Source: Leptolyngbya sp. FACHB-60
Lineage (GTDB): Bacteria > Cyanobacteriota > Cyanobacteriia > Phormidesmidales > Phormidesmidaceae
Assembly: GCF_014695775.1 (NCBI RefSeq)
Contig: NZ_JACJOX010000004.1
Span: 1 to 42,031, forward strand
Direction: 5' to 3'
Length of the DNA stretch: 42,031 nucleotides
A model generated the notes under the pieces. It worked only from the letters and a program-made list of their open reading frames with translations. It had not been told where the DNA came from and searched no databases. Below are positions 1 through 8,523 of the stretch, piece after piece; position 1 is the first letter of the stretch; every line of letters starts with the position of its first letter. A program made the position numbers and the translations under genes.

Positions 1-58
1 TTTGCTTCTCTAAATCTGTCTTGATGCATGACACCGTGATTGGACTGTTCATCAACCG

Positions 59-1125
59 CTATGAATTTGGGCGACCTATATAACAACCCATACACAGGTC
101 TAGAACACTACCCACTTGTTGCACGTTATCTTCGTCCCAGTGAGCCCTTGAAATCTTGATTCGACGTCGAATTTGCTTGACCGTTGACTCAATTGCACCC
201 GAGCCAATAGACATGCCCTCGGCTTGGTAGTAGGCGTAGTTGACGATACGGTATCGATGTTTGGTTAGGTAAGCGATAAAACGGTCAACTCGCTCATAGG
301 GCCAGTCATTGAACAGCTTGATGGCTCCCTCAATATCGCCTTACCACAGACATGTCTCCACGGCATCCAGTCGGTGTTGTGACCCGCCGACCTGACCCAA
401 ATTTTCCAGCAGGTGGTACCAGTCTAGTATTTCAAGTCGTTGCACTAGCGGTGCGATCTGGGCAAAGAGATTCCAAATCCCGTCGTGCCCATCGCCTAAG
501 CACACCAACGGAGACGCCAATGGCTGCTGATTGACCCACTCAACCAAGGCATCATTCTATCTAAAAAAGGCCGCAACACAGTCTTGATGAAGGTTCACAC
601 CCTTGTAGTCGCGCCACTCACTCCGTTGAACTTTGGGCGTCCGTAAACGCACTTTGCCCCGTCAATGCTCATCTCTTTAACACCGAAATCTACTGACTCA
701 GGCGGGAAATCGTGACGATGCACGAGCCGCTGCTGAGTGCTCTTGGAGACCGATATTTCGGTTAGCACTTCAATATCATCAGCCGTATCTTCGTAGGACT
801 CGTTGGCACTCACCAGCAAACAACATATTTCTAACTGCGGACTCCACTGAGTTCGGGCTTTCAGGCTTGCCGCCGTCCTTGCTGTTCACTGATGCTCAAT
901 TGGCCGATGATGCTGGTAACGCCTCATTGGAGGCCTCGCGTTGTGCCGCTGCTTGTGCGGATAAAAAATGACCAAGTTCTGGGCCTACATGCTTGAGCAG
1001 ATGCCTCTGCACAGCGTTCTCAATTCCTTCCAGGGTCTTGACGTCCTTGGGGTCAGTCTCCTCGTAGAGTATTTGGCTAGCTCCTGCGCCAGGGCTTTGA
1101 GACGGGCTTCTTTGGAGGCATCCAT
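59..1125 (-). pseudogene. Decayed ISKra4-type transposase
   Basis: Remnant of an ISKra4-family transposase, assembled by reading several frames on the minus strand. It starts with an ATG at 1125 (MDASKEARLKALAQELAK). A frameshift follows, leading into a stretch reading ILYEETDPKDVKTLEGIE. Next come blocks with LVSANESY and VSKSTQQRLVHRH (595-819), a block with VCLGDGHDGIWN and EILDWYHLLENL (341-547), and a C-terminal block with IVNYAYYQAEG and GSGAIES (about 80-340). I know these motifs from intact cyanobacterial ISKra4 transposases. At least one in-frame TAA (after the CLW at 341-349) and several frameshifts make it non-functional. Terminal inverted repeats were not identified. It lies next to the IS630 element, so this end of the locus is an insertion hot spot. 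Confidence 0.85.
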
Positions 1126-1349
1126 GGGAGTGAAGTTCCTATGCTGAACTGCTCAAAGCTTAACGTTCGTCAGTCTGGTCAAGGCTAAGTATTATTGCTC
1201 ATTGCATAATTGGGATGTACCCAGCTTCATTTCCAATGAAAACTCCCTTAACAACTTAATCAGGCAAAGCGAGAAGACTGTTTTTATAATTTATAAGTTC
1301 TTTCTACTGTTTGCCAAAGCTTAAGATGGTATAGCTGTAGCCACCCGGG

Positions 1350-2227
1350 TTAGGACGTTGCTTGTTTGAGGACAGCCTCTATTGCGGCCCGTAAACCGTT
1401 GGCATGAGGGAGTTGTTTACGAATCCGGTTTTTGAGCCAACCCCAGCACTTCTCAATGCGGTTGAGGTCAGGCGAGTAGGGCGGCAAGTAGATGAATTGC
1501 GCTCCAGTGGCTTCAACTAATTGAGCAATCCGACCACCGTGATGAAAGGTTGCATTGTCGAGAATTACTCCATCGCCAGGCTGCAACACGGGAATCAAGC
1601 AGGTTTCAAGCCAGGTTTCAAACACGATACGGTTACACGCCCCTTCTACTGTGAACGGGGCTATCAGTTGATGCCCAGGGTATCCGGCTATCATGTTCAC
1701 TCGCCCTTGCCGTCGCCCTGATTTCAGGTCATAACACCGCTCTCCAGCAGGTGCGTAGCCGTAGCCATAGGTGTCGCGCTCATCTATCCCCGACTCATCG
1801 ACATAAATCCAGCAAGGGGCTTGAGGGTCCGATACCTGAGCTATGAAGGTCTCTCGTTTGTGTTCATCCCGTTGGCTGTAGCCGTACGTCTTTTTTTTGG
1901 AGTCCAGCCGATCCGCTGCAAAGCACGCGAGATCGTGCGCTGGCTCATCTCACCGGGCCAGAGTTCGGCCATCTCGGTCTGCGTTTTGTAGCGATGCTGT
2001 TGGGCAAAGGTACGAAAGGCCTCTAAATCGCTAATCTTGCGCTGTGGGGAAACCGGAGCATTGGATGAAGGCGCCAGGCTGCCCGTTGACGCTTTGCGCT
2101 TTAGCCATAAGTCGATTGTGTTGCGGCTGATTTGAAAGGCGGTACTAGCCTCACTCTTTGTCATCCCATTGAGTTCAATGGCGTCAATGAGCTTCTGGCG
2201 TAAGTCTAGGCTGTAGGGCTTCGGCAT
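1350..2227 (-). CDS. IS630-family transposase, made by -1 frameshift
   Basis: DDE transposase that cuts and joins the IS630 ends at TA targets. The first frame (1841-2227, 128 aa) holds the N-terminal helix-turn-helix region (MPKPYSLDLRQKLIDAI; FQISRNTIDLWLKRK) and the start of a second winged-helix region. The second frame (to 1350) contains the catalytic triad in WIYVDESGID, VILDNATFHHGG and DLNRIEKCWGWLKN. The two frames meet at a run of eight A residues (1891-1898). A -1 slip there gives a continuous product of about 292 aa, the usual family size. All DDE residues are present and no other lesion is visible, so the element may be active. An alternative is a simple frameshift mutation, but the slippery run fits programmed frameshifting known in IS630 elements. 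Confidence 0.85.
1890..1898 (-). other. Probable -1 ribosomal frameshift site (A8 run)
   Basis: On the minus strand the transposase reads CCA AAA AAA AGA, and the A run forms an A-AAA-AAA heptamer. In the 0 frame, translation runs on to a stop at 1841. A one-base backward slip gives K-T-Y-G-Y and joins the frame that carries the DDE residues. The arithmetic (878 nt from start to final stop, needing one base read twice) demands a -1 shift, consistent with this site. Confidence 0.7.
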
Positions 2228-2288
2228 AGGACTGCGTTATAGAGGGACTCCTCGCTACTCTATGTCCTCACACTCTTGGCTGTAGCTA

Positions 2289-2791
2289 TATCTTGGAATA
2301 GTTGAGCATAGTAAAGCTTATCTACCGACTCTATTGCTAAAACCTGGATATATGAACCCCAAAATTCTACAATTTGCTTCTTTCCTAGAAGACAAGCAAG
2401 TTGTAGGCTAAGGGCATTTGGTAAGCACCAACCAAAATGCCAATGGACGACATCAGCCAAACTAATGGCTTCAATGATCTGCGGACATCGACGTAAGTAA
2501 TTAGAATAACGTTTTAATCCTAAAGCTTTTGGAACATCTGCTAGATGCTCTAACTCTTCATGTGTAGAATAATACCTTGAAGTGATATTGCAGCAGTTGA
2601 TTTAGTTAGGACACTTTTACAGACAGAACCCTCTGGTAGGGGCATTGCAGTGCAATGCCCCCGCGTCGAACCTGTCCTAACCAAATGGACGTTTGTAATA
2701 GGCCTCTCACAGAAATACCCAGATCACGGAGCGCACGGACTGTGATAATTGTTTGGGATGCTATATTTTTAGGAAGATTTAAGATTTTCAA
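2289..2791 (-). pseudogene. Glycosyltransferase N-terminal remnant, interrupted twice
   Basis: N-terminal part of a probable GT-B glycosyltransferase. It starts at 2791 (MKILNLPKNIASQTIITVRAL) and runs to about 2687. After the small inserted element at 2602-2684 it resumes as INCCNITSRYYSTHEEL, then LGLKRYSNYLRRCPQIIEAI and ADVVHWHFGW, up to VEFWGSYIQV and LFQDIA at the IS630 edge. The WHFG and FWGS motifs resemble N-terminal domains of polysaccharide glycosyltransferases that I recognise only generally. Removing the insertion plus one AT copy restores one reading frame. The nucleotide-sugar-binding C-terminal half is missing. Beyond the IS630, the frame reaches a stop within about ten codons, so further loss occurred there. 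It would have been the next gene downstream of the acyltransferase. Confidence 0.75.
2602..2684. mobile_element. 83-bp MITE-like inverted-repeat element
   Basis: Short non-coding insertion bounded by TTAGTTAGGACA (2602-2613) and TGTCCTAACCAA (2673-2684). These are 12-base inverted repeats with one mismatch. AT flanks both sides (2600-2601 and 2685-2686) as a possible target duplication. The centre holds a near-perfect palindrome, GGGGCATTGCA-G-TGCAATGCCCC (2639-2661). It sits inside the glycosyltransferase remnant, and deleting it with one AT restores the host frame, which supports insertion. No parent transposase with these ends is visible in the window. Confidence 0.7.
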
Positions 2792-2857
2792 GCTATTAAA
2801 ATAATCGTTATCACTGATTACCAGTCACTAGCAAAAAGTATTAAGCTTATTTTTGAG

Positions 2858-3388
2858 TTAGACTCTCTTTTTAAGTAATTTAGCAGGCATACCTACCATA
2901 ACTGAATATGGATCAACGTTTTTAGTTACTACTGATCCTGCACCTATTTGACTACCATGACCAATAGTAATGCCTGGTAAAATGGTCGTGCCTACGCCTA
3001 TATCACAGTCATTTTCAATTATTACTGGTGCTTCCTTAAGCGCACCAAAAAGAATGGGGCTAGATATTCCTTCATCTGCATGAACTGAAGTAATAATCTT
3101 GACATGAGGTCCTATTCCAACATTACAACCTATAGTCAAACCTCCAGCACTATGTAAAAAACACCCCTGTCCAATCCAGGTATTGTCTCCGATGGTCATT
3201 TGATTTTTGTAATAACCTTTAAGAATCGTATAGTGTCCAACATAAATATTAGTTCCAAGACAAATATTTTCAGGATGAAAAACTAATACTCCAACCTCAA
3301 AAATTACATTCTGACCTATTTCTTTCAACTTTTCGAGTTCGATTTTACCTGTCCCATGGCTGGTATATAATCTAGCGAACTTTGACAT
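2858..3388 (-). CDS. Hexapeptide-repeat acyltransferase (LbH/WbbJ-like)
   Basis: Predicted O- or N-acyltransferase of the left-handed beta-helix superfamily, 176 aa, likely using acetyl-CoA to acetylate a sugar or sugar nucleotide in the cytoplasm. Hexapeptide repeats run from about residue 35 to 165 (for example IGDNTWIGQGCFL, IGCNVGIGPHVKI, IGVGTTILPGITIG, IGAGSVVTKNV). The family ending VGMPAKLLKKR is present. The candidate active-site His lies in the loop with TSVHADEG. Its start follows the aminotransferase stop directly, so the two are cotranscribed. With that aminotransferase and the SDR upstream, the simplest inference is N-acetylation of an amino sugar made by the pair, but O-acetylation cannot be excluded. 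Its AT-rich codon use matches the other two trio members. Confidence 0.8.
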   Translation of the reverse strand: MSKFARLYTSHGTGKIELEKLKEIGQNVIFEVGVLVFHPENICLGTNIYVGHYTILKGYYKNQMTIGDNTWIGQGCFLHSAGGLTIGCNVGIGPHVKIITSVHADEGISSPILFGALKEAPVIIENDCDIGVGTTILPGITIGHGSQIGAGSVVTKNVDPYSVMVGMPAKLLKKRV

Positions 3389-4519
3389 TTAAGCTTGGTA
3401 TCCCAAAAGACGATCTACAACCTGGCTACACTCTTCGATGGCAAGATTTTCGCAAAGAGGTAGTGTTAAAGACTGATTGAAGACTTTATCTGTTACAGGA
3501 AAGTCTCCTTTTTGATAATTATATTGACTTCTAAAATATGTTGTTAGTGGCATGTGGTAAGTGCCAATGGTTGTTTCAATACCTTGATTGCGAAGTTGCT
3601 GAATTAACAGTTGTTTAGATTGAGCCAAAAGCTCTGGTAAAAGTACTACATAAGATTGATATACAGGATAGCTGTCTATCCCAACCATAGGAGGTCGGAT
3701 TGATGTGTCTTGCAATAACCGATTATAATTAGCAGCTAAGTTTCTCCGCTTGGTAATAATTCGATCTAGCTTATCCATCTGAGACAACCCTAAAGCAGCC
3801 TGAAATTCGGTCATACGATAGTTAAACCCAGGCATGATAAAGTCAATTGACGAAGATTCTGGATCCATCCCATGATTCCGTAATGCTTTTAACTTACGAA
3901 CTAACGTTGCATCATTTGTGGTAATTATTCCTCCTTCACCCGTCGTAATTGCCTTACGAGGATGAAAGCTGAAACAACTCATTGCCCCCCAACTACCCGC
4001 TTGCTTTCTACTAAGGGTAGCCCCTAATGCACAAGCTGCATCTTCAACTACGGGTAAGTTATATTGATTGGCAATGTCCAAAATTTCCGGCATATTTGCC
4101 ATTTGACCAAAAGTATGTACAGGCAAAATGGCTTTAACCCGCTTGGCTGTCTCTGAATCAGTCATCAGTTTCTTCAGCGTAGCTGCGAGGCAGGCCGGAT
4201 CGAGATTAAAGGTATCTGGTTGAATATCGATAAATACAGGACTGGCACCACATAACTCAATAACATTAGCTGTGGATATCCAAGAATAGGCCGTAACAAC
4301 AACTAAATCGCCAGGCTGTACACCCAATGCTAATAAAGCTAAGTGTAGAGCAGCCGTACAGCTAGAAACAGCAATAGCGTAATGCGTTCCTACATAATCA
4401 GCGACTTTCTCTTCAAAGGTTTTTACCTGCAACCCTTGAACCAGATAGCTACTGCGCAAGACATCACTAACAGCTTGAATATCATCTTCTTCAATGGAAG
4501 GAATAGTTAGGCGAATCAC
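3389..4519 (-). CDS. DegT/DnrJ/EryC1/StrS aminotransferase
   Basis: PLP-dependent sugar aminotransferase, 376 aa, typical family length. Visible residues are SSCTAALHL (phosphate-binding region, about 52-60), Asp160 in [12 protein letters not shown] (contacts the PLP ring nitrogen) and the Schiff-base Lys189 in [15 protein letters not shown]. It should transfer an amino group, normally from glutamate, to a keto-sugar nucleotide. The start overlaps the SDR stop by 4 nt (ATGA), so translation is coupled. The SDR would supply the keto-sugar and the following acyltransferase would acetylate the amine. Position and sugar are unknown. It differs from the WbpE-type enzyme downstream of wbpD, so the locus encodes two separate transaminations. 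Codon use is AT-rich compared with the wbp genes. Confidence 0.87.
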   Translation of the reverse strand: MIRLTIPSIEEDDIQAVSDVLRSSYLVQGLQVKTFEEKVADYVGTHYAIAVSSCTAALHLALLALGVQPGDLVVVTAYSWISTANVIELCGASPVFIDIQPDTFNLDPACLAATLKKLMTDSETAKRVKAILPVHTFGQMANMPEILDIANQYNLPVVEDAACALGATLSRKQAGSWGAMSCFSFHPRKAITTGEGGIITTNDATLVRKLKALRNHGMDPESSSIDFIMPGFNYRMTEFQAALGLSQMDKLDRIITKRRNLAANYNRLLQDTSIRPPMVGIDSYPVYQSYVVLLPELLAQSKQLLIQQLRNQGIETTIGTYHMPLTTYFRSQYNYQKGDFPVTDKVFNQSLTLPLCENLAIEECSQVVDRLLGYQA

Positions 4520-5490
4520 GCCGCGATCACCCCCAGCTTGCTCCGAAAATAGTCAGCGGTTAATAAAATTCCCTCATCAATATCTACTTGAGCTTCAAAT
4601 CCTAATAAATCCCGTGCTTTACTTATGTTGGGAACTCTTAGTTCTACATCTGCATAGTTTTTGTAGACAAAAACAATCTCAGAGGAAGAATTTAACACTC
4701 GAATCACTGTGCTGGCCAATCCATATATTGTTAAAACTGCTCGTTGATTCCCAATATTAAATGTTTCACCAACTGCTTTGGGATGTTCGAGAGTAGTCAG
4801 AATTCCCCGAACCATGTCATCAACATAACACCAAGCTCGAATCTGGGTACCATCTCCATGAATCTCAATATTTTCTCCATCAATTGCCCTTTGAATGAAA
4901 GTAGAAAGTGCACCTTCTCCAACCTGTCCTGGCCCATAGACATTAAAAGGTCTCAACACTACTACAGGTAGCCCCTGCTCCTTGAAATAAGCTAGGGCTA
5001 GATGTTCTCCCGATAACTTAGAAACAGCATAAGTCCATCGAGCCTCACCTACCATCCCTATCACAGCCCCATCTTTTTCATCGGAAAGAAAAGCTTGACT
5101 TCCAAATACTTCGCTGGTTGAAAAGCAAATGACTCGCTCTATGGCTTTTTGCTTGCTGGCAGCCCTAAGTACATTTGCTGTGCCAGTCATATTTACTTCC
5201 ATTGTGCGCACAGGTTTTTTTATGACTGTGTCAATGCCTGCAACCGCTGCACAATGGATAATATGACTGGGATTCACTTCCGCCATGCACTTTTCCAAAG
5301 TTGAGATATCTAAAATATCTCCCTGTATGAGAGTGATATTAGGATGATTAGCAAACTCTCGATCTTTTAGAGAGTTCCTAGTCAAGTCATCATAAATCAC
5401 TACCTTATTTTTCCCTGCTAGCTTTCCAGCAAGCGTAGATCCTATGAAGCCTGCACCACCAGTTATGAACACTGTTTTAGTTTGAAGCAT
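4516..5490 (-). CDS. NAD-dependent epimerase/dehydratase (extended SDR)
   Basis: Extended short-chain dehydrogenase acting on nucleotide sugars, 324 aa. The N-terminal Rossmann motif GGAGFIG is at residues 11-17, the catalytic Tyr154 and Lys158 lie in YAVSK, and STSEVFG (124-130) supplies the Ser/Thr. [10 protein letters not shown] and [16 protein letters not shown] are typical of UDP-glucose epimerase and dTDP-glucose 4,6-dehydratase relatives. I cannot tell 4-epimerase from 4,6-dehydratase from these motifs; the downstream aminotransferase favours a keto-sugar product. The ATG at 5490 follows AAGAGAA, a reasonable ribosome-binding site. A 77-bp gap separates it from wbpE upstream, so the trio may be a separate unit from the wbp genes, and base composition changes at this gap. 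Confidence 0.83.
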   Translation of the reverse strand: MLQTKTVFITGGAGFIGSTLAGKLAGKNKVVIYDDLTRNSLKDREFANHPNITLIQGDILDISTLEKCMAEVNPSHIIHCAAVAGIDTVIKKPVRTMEVNMTGTANVLRAASKQKAIERVICFSTSEVFGSQAFLSDEKDGAVIGMVGEARWTYAVSKLSGEHLALAYFKEQGLPVVVLRPFNVYGPGQVGEGALSTFIQRAIDGENIEIHGDGTQIRAWCYVDDMVRGILTTLEHPKAVGETFNIGNQRAVLTIYGLASTVIRVLNSSSEIVFVYKNYADVELRVPNISKARDLLGFEAQVDIDEGILLTADYFRSKLGVIAA

Positions 5491-5567
5491 TTCTCTTGCC
5501 GTAATTAGATTTAATTAGGTTCAAGCTATTGGTAACGCCTTGATCAGATTTTCGGATTGTCAACAAG

Positions 5568-6740
5568 TTAGGCTAAACTTTGAGTTAATGCTGCAACGAT
5601 CCTATCTACCTTTTGCTTCCCCAACTCCGGCCAAATCGGCAAACTCAACACCTCCGCCGTCAGGGCATCGCTCACAGGGTTGACACCATACAGCCCCCGA
5701 TACACCGGCAACTTATCCTGGGGCACCGGGTAGTAAATCATTGATCCAACCCCCGCCGTCGTTAACGCCTGATGCACCCGATCTCGCTGTCTTCCCAGCA
5801 CCCGAATCGTGTACTGGTGAAACACATGCCCCTCCACCAGCTTTGGTGTAACAATTTCTGGTACGCTCGCCAACAACTCGTTATAAGTCTTCGCAACCCG
5901 CCGCCGCCCCTGGTTCCACTCATCAATGTGGGGCAACTTCACCCGCAAAATTGCCGCCTGAATGCTGTCTAACCGCGAGTTATACCCCAACACTTCATTG
6001 TGGTACTTCCGCTTAGACCCATGACTCCGTAACATGCGGACCAGTTCCGCCAGCTCATCATCATTAGTCGCCACCAGCCCCCCATCCCCATAGGCCCCCA
6101 AATTCTTAGACGGGAAAAACGAAAACGCCCCCACATCCCCAATCGCCCCCGTAAACTTGCCCCGCAACTCATCCCGAGTAGCTGCCGAACAATCCTCATT
6201 ACACTCCGCACAGTCACCCCAGTACCTAGACCCAAACGACTGGGCACAATCTTCAACCACCTTCAGCCCATGCTTTTGGGCCAGCTCCATAATTTGCCCC
6301 ATCGCTGCCGGTCGGCCAAACAGATGCACCGGCAAAATCGCCCTCGTGTGTGGAGTAATCGCCGCCTCAATCTGCCAAGGTTCAAGATTAAAACTCGTTG
6401 GGTCAATATCTACAAAGACCGGCTTTGCCCCCACATTGCTAATCGACTCCGCCGTCGCAAAAAACGAAAAAGGCGTGGTAATCACCTCATCACCAGGGCC
6501 AATGCCCGCTGCCCGCAGGCCAATTACCAGGGCATCGGTGCCAGAGTTCACGCCGATAGCATGCTTCACCCCCAGGTAGTCGGCGACCTCCGTTTCAAAA
6601 GCCTTTACCTCTGGCCCCATAATGAACTGGCCCGACTCCAGCACCCGGTCAATAGCCGCATGCACTTCGTCACGAATGCTGTCGTACTGAGGTTTGAGGT
6701 CTAAGATCGGGATTTGTTGTGGGGTAGTGGTTAGGGGCAT
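5568..6740 (-). CDS. wbpE: WbpE-like UDP-3-keto-sugar aminotransferase
   Basis: DegT-family PLP aminotransferase, 390 aa from the chosen start. By family it would convert UDP-2-acetamido-3-oxo-glucuronate to the 3-amino sugar, between WbpB and WbpD. PILDLKPQYDSI near the N-terminus, NSGTDAL (65-71), Asp164 in VEDCAQSFG and Lys212 in FSFFPSKNLGAYGDGG are visible. The start MPLTTTPQQ at 6740 has AAGG 9 nt upstream; the longer frame to 6776 would run into the Rpn remnant and is less likely. Residues 171-200 carry an apparent insertion with Cys177, Cys180 and Cys184 (C-x2-C-x3-C), which I do not expect in the basic family. Two decayed genes now separate it from wbpD, wbpB and wbpA. Confidence 0.85.
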   Translation of the reverse strand: MPLTTTPQQIPILDLKPQYDSIRDEVHAAIDRVLESGQFIMGPEVKAFETEVADYLGVKHAIGVNSGTDALVIGLRAAGIGPGDEVITTPFSFFATAESISNVGAKPVFVDIDPTSFNLEPWQIEAAITPHTRAILPVHLFGRPAAMGQIMELAQKHGLKVVEDCAQSFGSRYWGDCAECNEDCSAATRDELRGKFTGAIGDVGAFSFFPSKNLGAYGDGGLVATNDDELAELVRMLRSHGSKRKYHNEVLGYNSRLDSIQAAILRVKLPHIDEWNQGRRRVAKTYNELLASVPEIVTPKLVEGHVFHQYTIRVLGRQRDRVHQALTTAGVGSMIYYPVPQDKLPVYRGLYGVNPVSDALTAEVLSLPIWPELGKQKVDRIVAALTQSLA

Positions 6741-6750
6741 GGGTTTTACC

Positions 6751-7330
6751 TTAATGATGTTTCTGCAGCCAGGCATCTAACGCTGCCAAATCAGCCAAAT
6801 CAAGAATCACTTCTCCTAACTTATCCAACTGCTTTAGAGATAGACTTTTGATTTGTTCTGCCTGAGTTCCTGACAAATGTTCAAAGCGACAAATCAGAAA
6901 TTCAATAAGAACTTTTGCTTTGCCTTTTTGTTCACCTCTTTGCTCCCTTTTTGTTCACTCCTTTGTTCACCTTCTTCGAGTCCTTCTTAAAAGACTTCCT
7001 GATAAACACGAGTTTGACGAGAGTCTGCGGTTTTAATTTAATGTCTAGCATCTTTAAAGTCTCTTGGGTATTCAAACGAGGAAACTTATTGATTAGTATA
7101 GCTTCAATCAAATTCAGGATTGTTCGAAAATCTTGTTCTCCTTCACCTTTGGCTTGTTCGAGTAAATCCTTGGTCGCCCGAGTTATATCTTACTACGGTA
7201 GTATAATCAGCCTCAACAAGGCTAAAGCTGGCGATAAGATTGTTTGTTCTAATAAGCTTTCCAGATAGATTCTCTGAACTTTGCTATCTAGGAAATCGGA
7301 ATAGAGTACTTTGCCACCTGAATCTTATCG
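6751..7330 (-). pseudogene. Decayed Rpn/PD-(D/E)XK nuclease-type gene, C-terminal part
   Basis: C-terminal half of an Rpn-family (recombination-promoting nuclease/putative transposase) gene, readable only across several frames. Segments are KVQRIYLESLLEQTILSP, then LALLRLIILP, two stops, EGEQDFRTILNLIEAILINKF, a frame change, and EQIKSLSLKQLDKLGEVILD with LAALDAWLQKHH ending at a TAA at 6751-6753. The same order of segments occurs in the better preserved copy at 11033-11856 (VQRIYL, LSPALALLQLIVLP, NLVEAILINKFPQL). The nuclease catalytic N-terminus is not recognisable. Its stop lies 10 nt before the wbpE start. The 5' boundary is approximate. Confidence 0.75.
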
Positions 7331-7379
7331 GTCTGACTGAAGAAACTGAAATAACACCTCGTCAATTGCAAAACCCAAC

Positions 7380-7849
7380 CTACGAGATGAGAGGAAACCA
7401 GGTTTTATCTAGAACTCGATGAAGAGATGCCAGCAATTTTTCAGGAAAAATACTTAAAGGAAATTGGGATCTGAGAGCAGCAATTTCTCGGTTATCTTGA
7501 TAACAATCCTGGTAAATATCCTCAATATATCTTTTTAGATTCGGGCTGTCTTCTAATTCGTCCAGAATTTGCTTACGGAAATTTGTAATTTCAGCTTTCC
7601 AGTGAGCGGAGTTGCGCTCACGTTCTGCCTGCCAGTAAGCGAGTTTCAACACATGCTCAACAAATTTCTGAGTAAGCTCTTGAGTCGTTTTTTGTCTCGC
7701 CAGCCCAAGTCCGCTACCTCCTCAATCAAGTTTTCCCAGTCCAGCGACTCCATATCTCTCTGCTGCAATGATCTCACAGTTTCAAGAACTCAAAGGTGAT
7801 AATCCCTGTCATATAAGGCTTTTGTATTTTGCTTTAACTCTGCTGACAT
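7380..7849 (-). pseudogene. Decayed DUF29-family gene
   Basis: DUF29 proteins are small cyanobacterial proteins of unknown function, often in many copies. Here the parts lie in different frames: MSAELKQNTKALYDRDY from the ATG at 7849; then VLETVRSLQQRDMESLDWEN and LIEEVADLGWRDKKRLKSLL; then MLKLAYWQAERERNSAHWKAE and LKRYIEDIYQDCYQDNREIA down to a TAG at 7380. The LDWENLIEEV and later YxDAREIA-like motifs are the DUF29 signature. At least two frameshifts break it, although the final 90-residue frame is clean. It lies between wbpD and the Rpn remnant, and both are AT-rich relative to the wbp genes. Confidence 0.75.
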
Positions 7850-7941
7850 GGGATAAATTCCTTGGCGAGGTCTAACTTTAGGGTTGACAGACAGTCATAG
7901 AGTAGTATTGTCAATACTTTAAAGAGACTCAACCATCATGG

Positions 7942-8523
7942 CTAACCCACCTGACGCACTTCAAAGGCCGAAAGGCGCTGATACTTAGTTTGAGTAGAAT
8001 CTATCGCAAACCCTTCGGCATCGAATTCCAACACATCGCCGTAGGCACTCATCCAGCCAATGCGCTTGGCAGGCACCCCCGCCACCATGGCATAAGCCGG
8101 CACATCCTTCGTCACCACCGCCCCCGCCGCCACAAACGCACATTCGTGTAACGTCACCCCACACACAATCGTCGCATTCGCCCCAATACTGGCTCCCCGC
8201 TTTACCCGCGTCGTCAAGTAATCCTCAGAGGTGTTGCGCGGAAACTCGCAGCGGGGAGTTTTCACATTGGTAAATACCATACTAGGGCCGCAAAACACGT
8301 AGTCCTCCAAAACCACCCCCTCATAAAGAGAGACATTGTTTTGAATTTTGCAGCCGTCGCCAATCGTCACCTGGTTAGCCACATAGACATTTTGCCCCAG
8401 GGAACAGTTTTGGCCAATGGTAGCCCCAGCCATAACATGGCTAAAGTGCCAGATTTTGGTGCCCTCGCCAACATTGGCCCCAGCATCGATGAGGGCGGTA
8501 TCGTGAGCAAAAAAATCAGCCAT
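7942..8523 (-). CDS. wbpD: WbpD-like UDP-amino-sugar 3-N-acetyltransferase
   Basis: Left-handed beta-helix N-acetyltransferase, 193 aa. By family it acetylates the 3-amino group of UDP-2-acetamido-3-amino-2,3-dideoxy-glucuronate to give UDP-2,3-diacetamido-2,3-dideoxy-glucuronate. The N-terminus has IDAGANVGEGTKIWHFSHVM, typical of WbpD. Hexapeptide repeats follow (IGQNCSLGQNVYVA, IGDGCKIQNNVSLYEGV), then FTNVKTPRCEFPR, IGANATIVCGVTL and AYAMVAGVPAKRIGWM. The start overlaps the wbpB end by 8 nt, implying translational coupling. The 30 or so residues after the helix (GDVLEFDAEGFAI) form a short tail. The downstream neighbour is a decayed DUF29 gene, so the operon is interrupted here before wbpE. 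Confidence 0.9.
   Translation of the reverse strand: MADFFAHDTALIDAGANVGEGTKIWHFSHVMAGATIGQNCSLGQNVYVANQVTIGDGCKIQNNVSLYEGVVLEDYVFCGPSMVFTNVKTPRCEFPRNTSEDYLTTRVKRGASIGANATIVCGVTLHECAFVAAGAVVTKDVPAYAMVAGVPAKRIGWMSAYGDVLEFDAEGFAIDSTQTKYQRLSAFEVRQVG

Larger units (their letters stand above)
1332..2288 (-). mobile_element. IS630-type insertion sequence
   Basis: Complete IS630-family element of about 957 bp. The left end (1330-1343) reads TATAGCTGTAGCCA and the right end (2277-2290), read inverted, is TATAGCTACAGCCA. These are 14-base imperfect terminal repeats differing at two positions, followed by weaker similarity further in. TA dinucleotides sit at both outer edges, matching the TA target duplication known for this family; the exact edge is ambiguous because the ends read TATA. 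The element carries one transposase gene split by a -1 frameshift. Its right end abuts a glycosyltransferase remnant whose reading frame stops at the insertion. Confidence 0.85.

Noticed and set aside
6157..6704. Overlapping plus-strand open frames opposite wbpE
   Set aside because: Mirror frames of a strongly coding minus-strand gene with no ribosome-binding site or domain.
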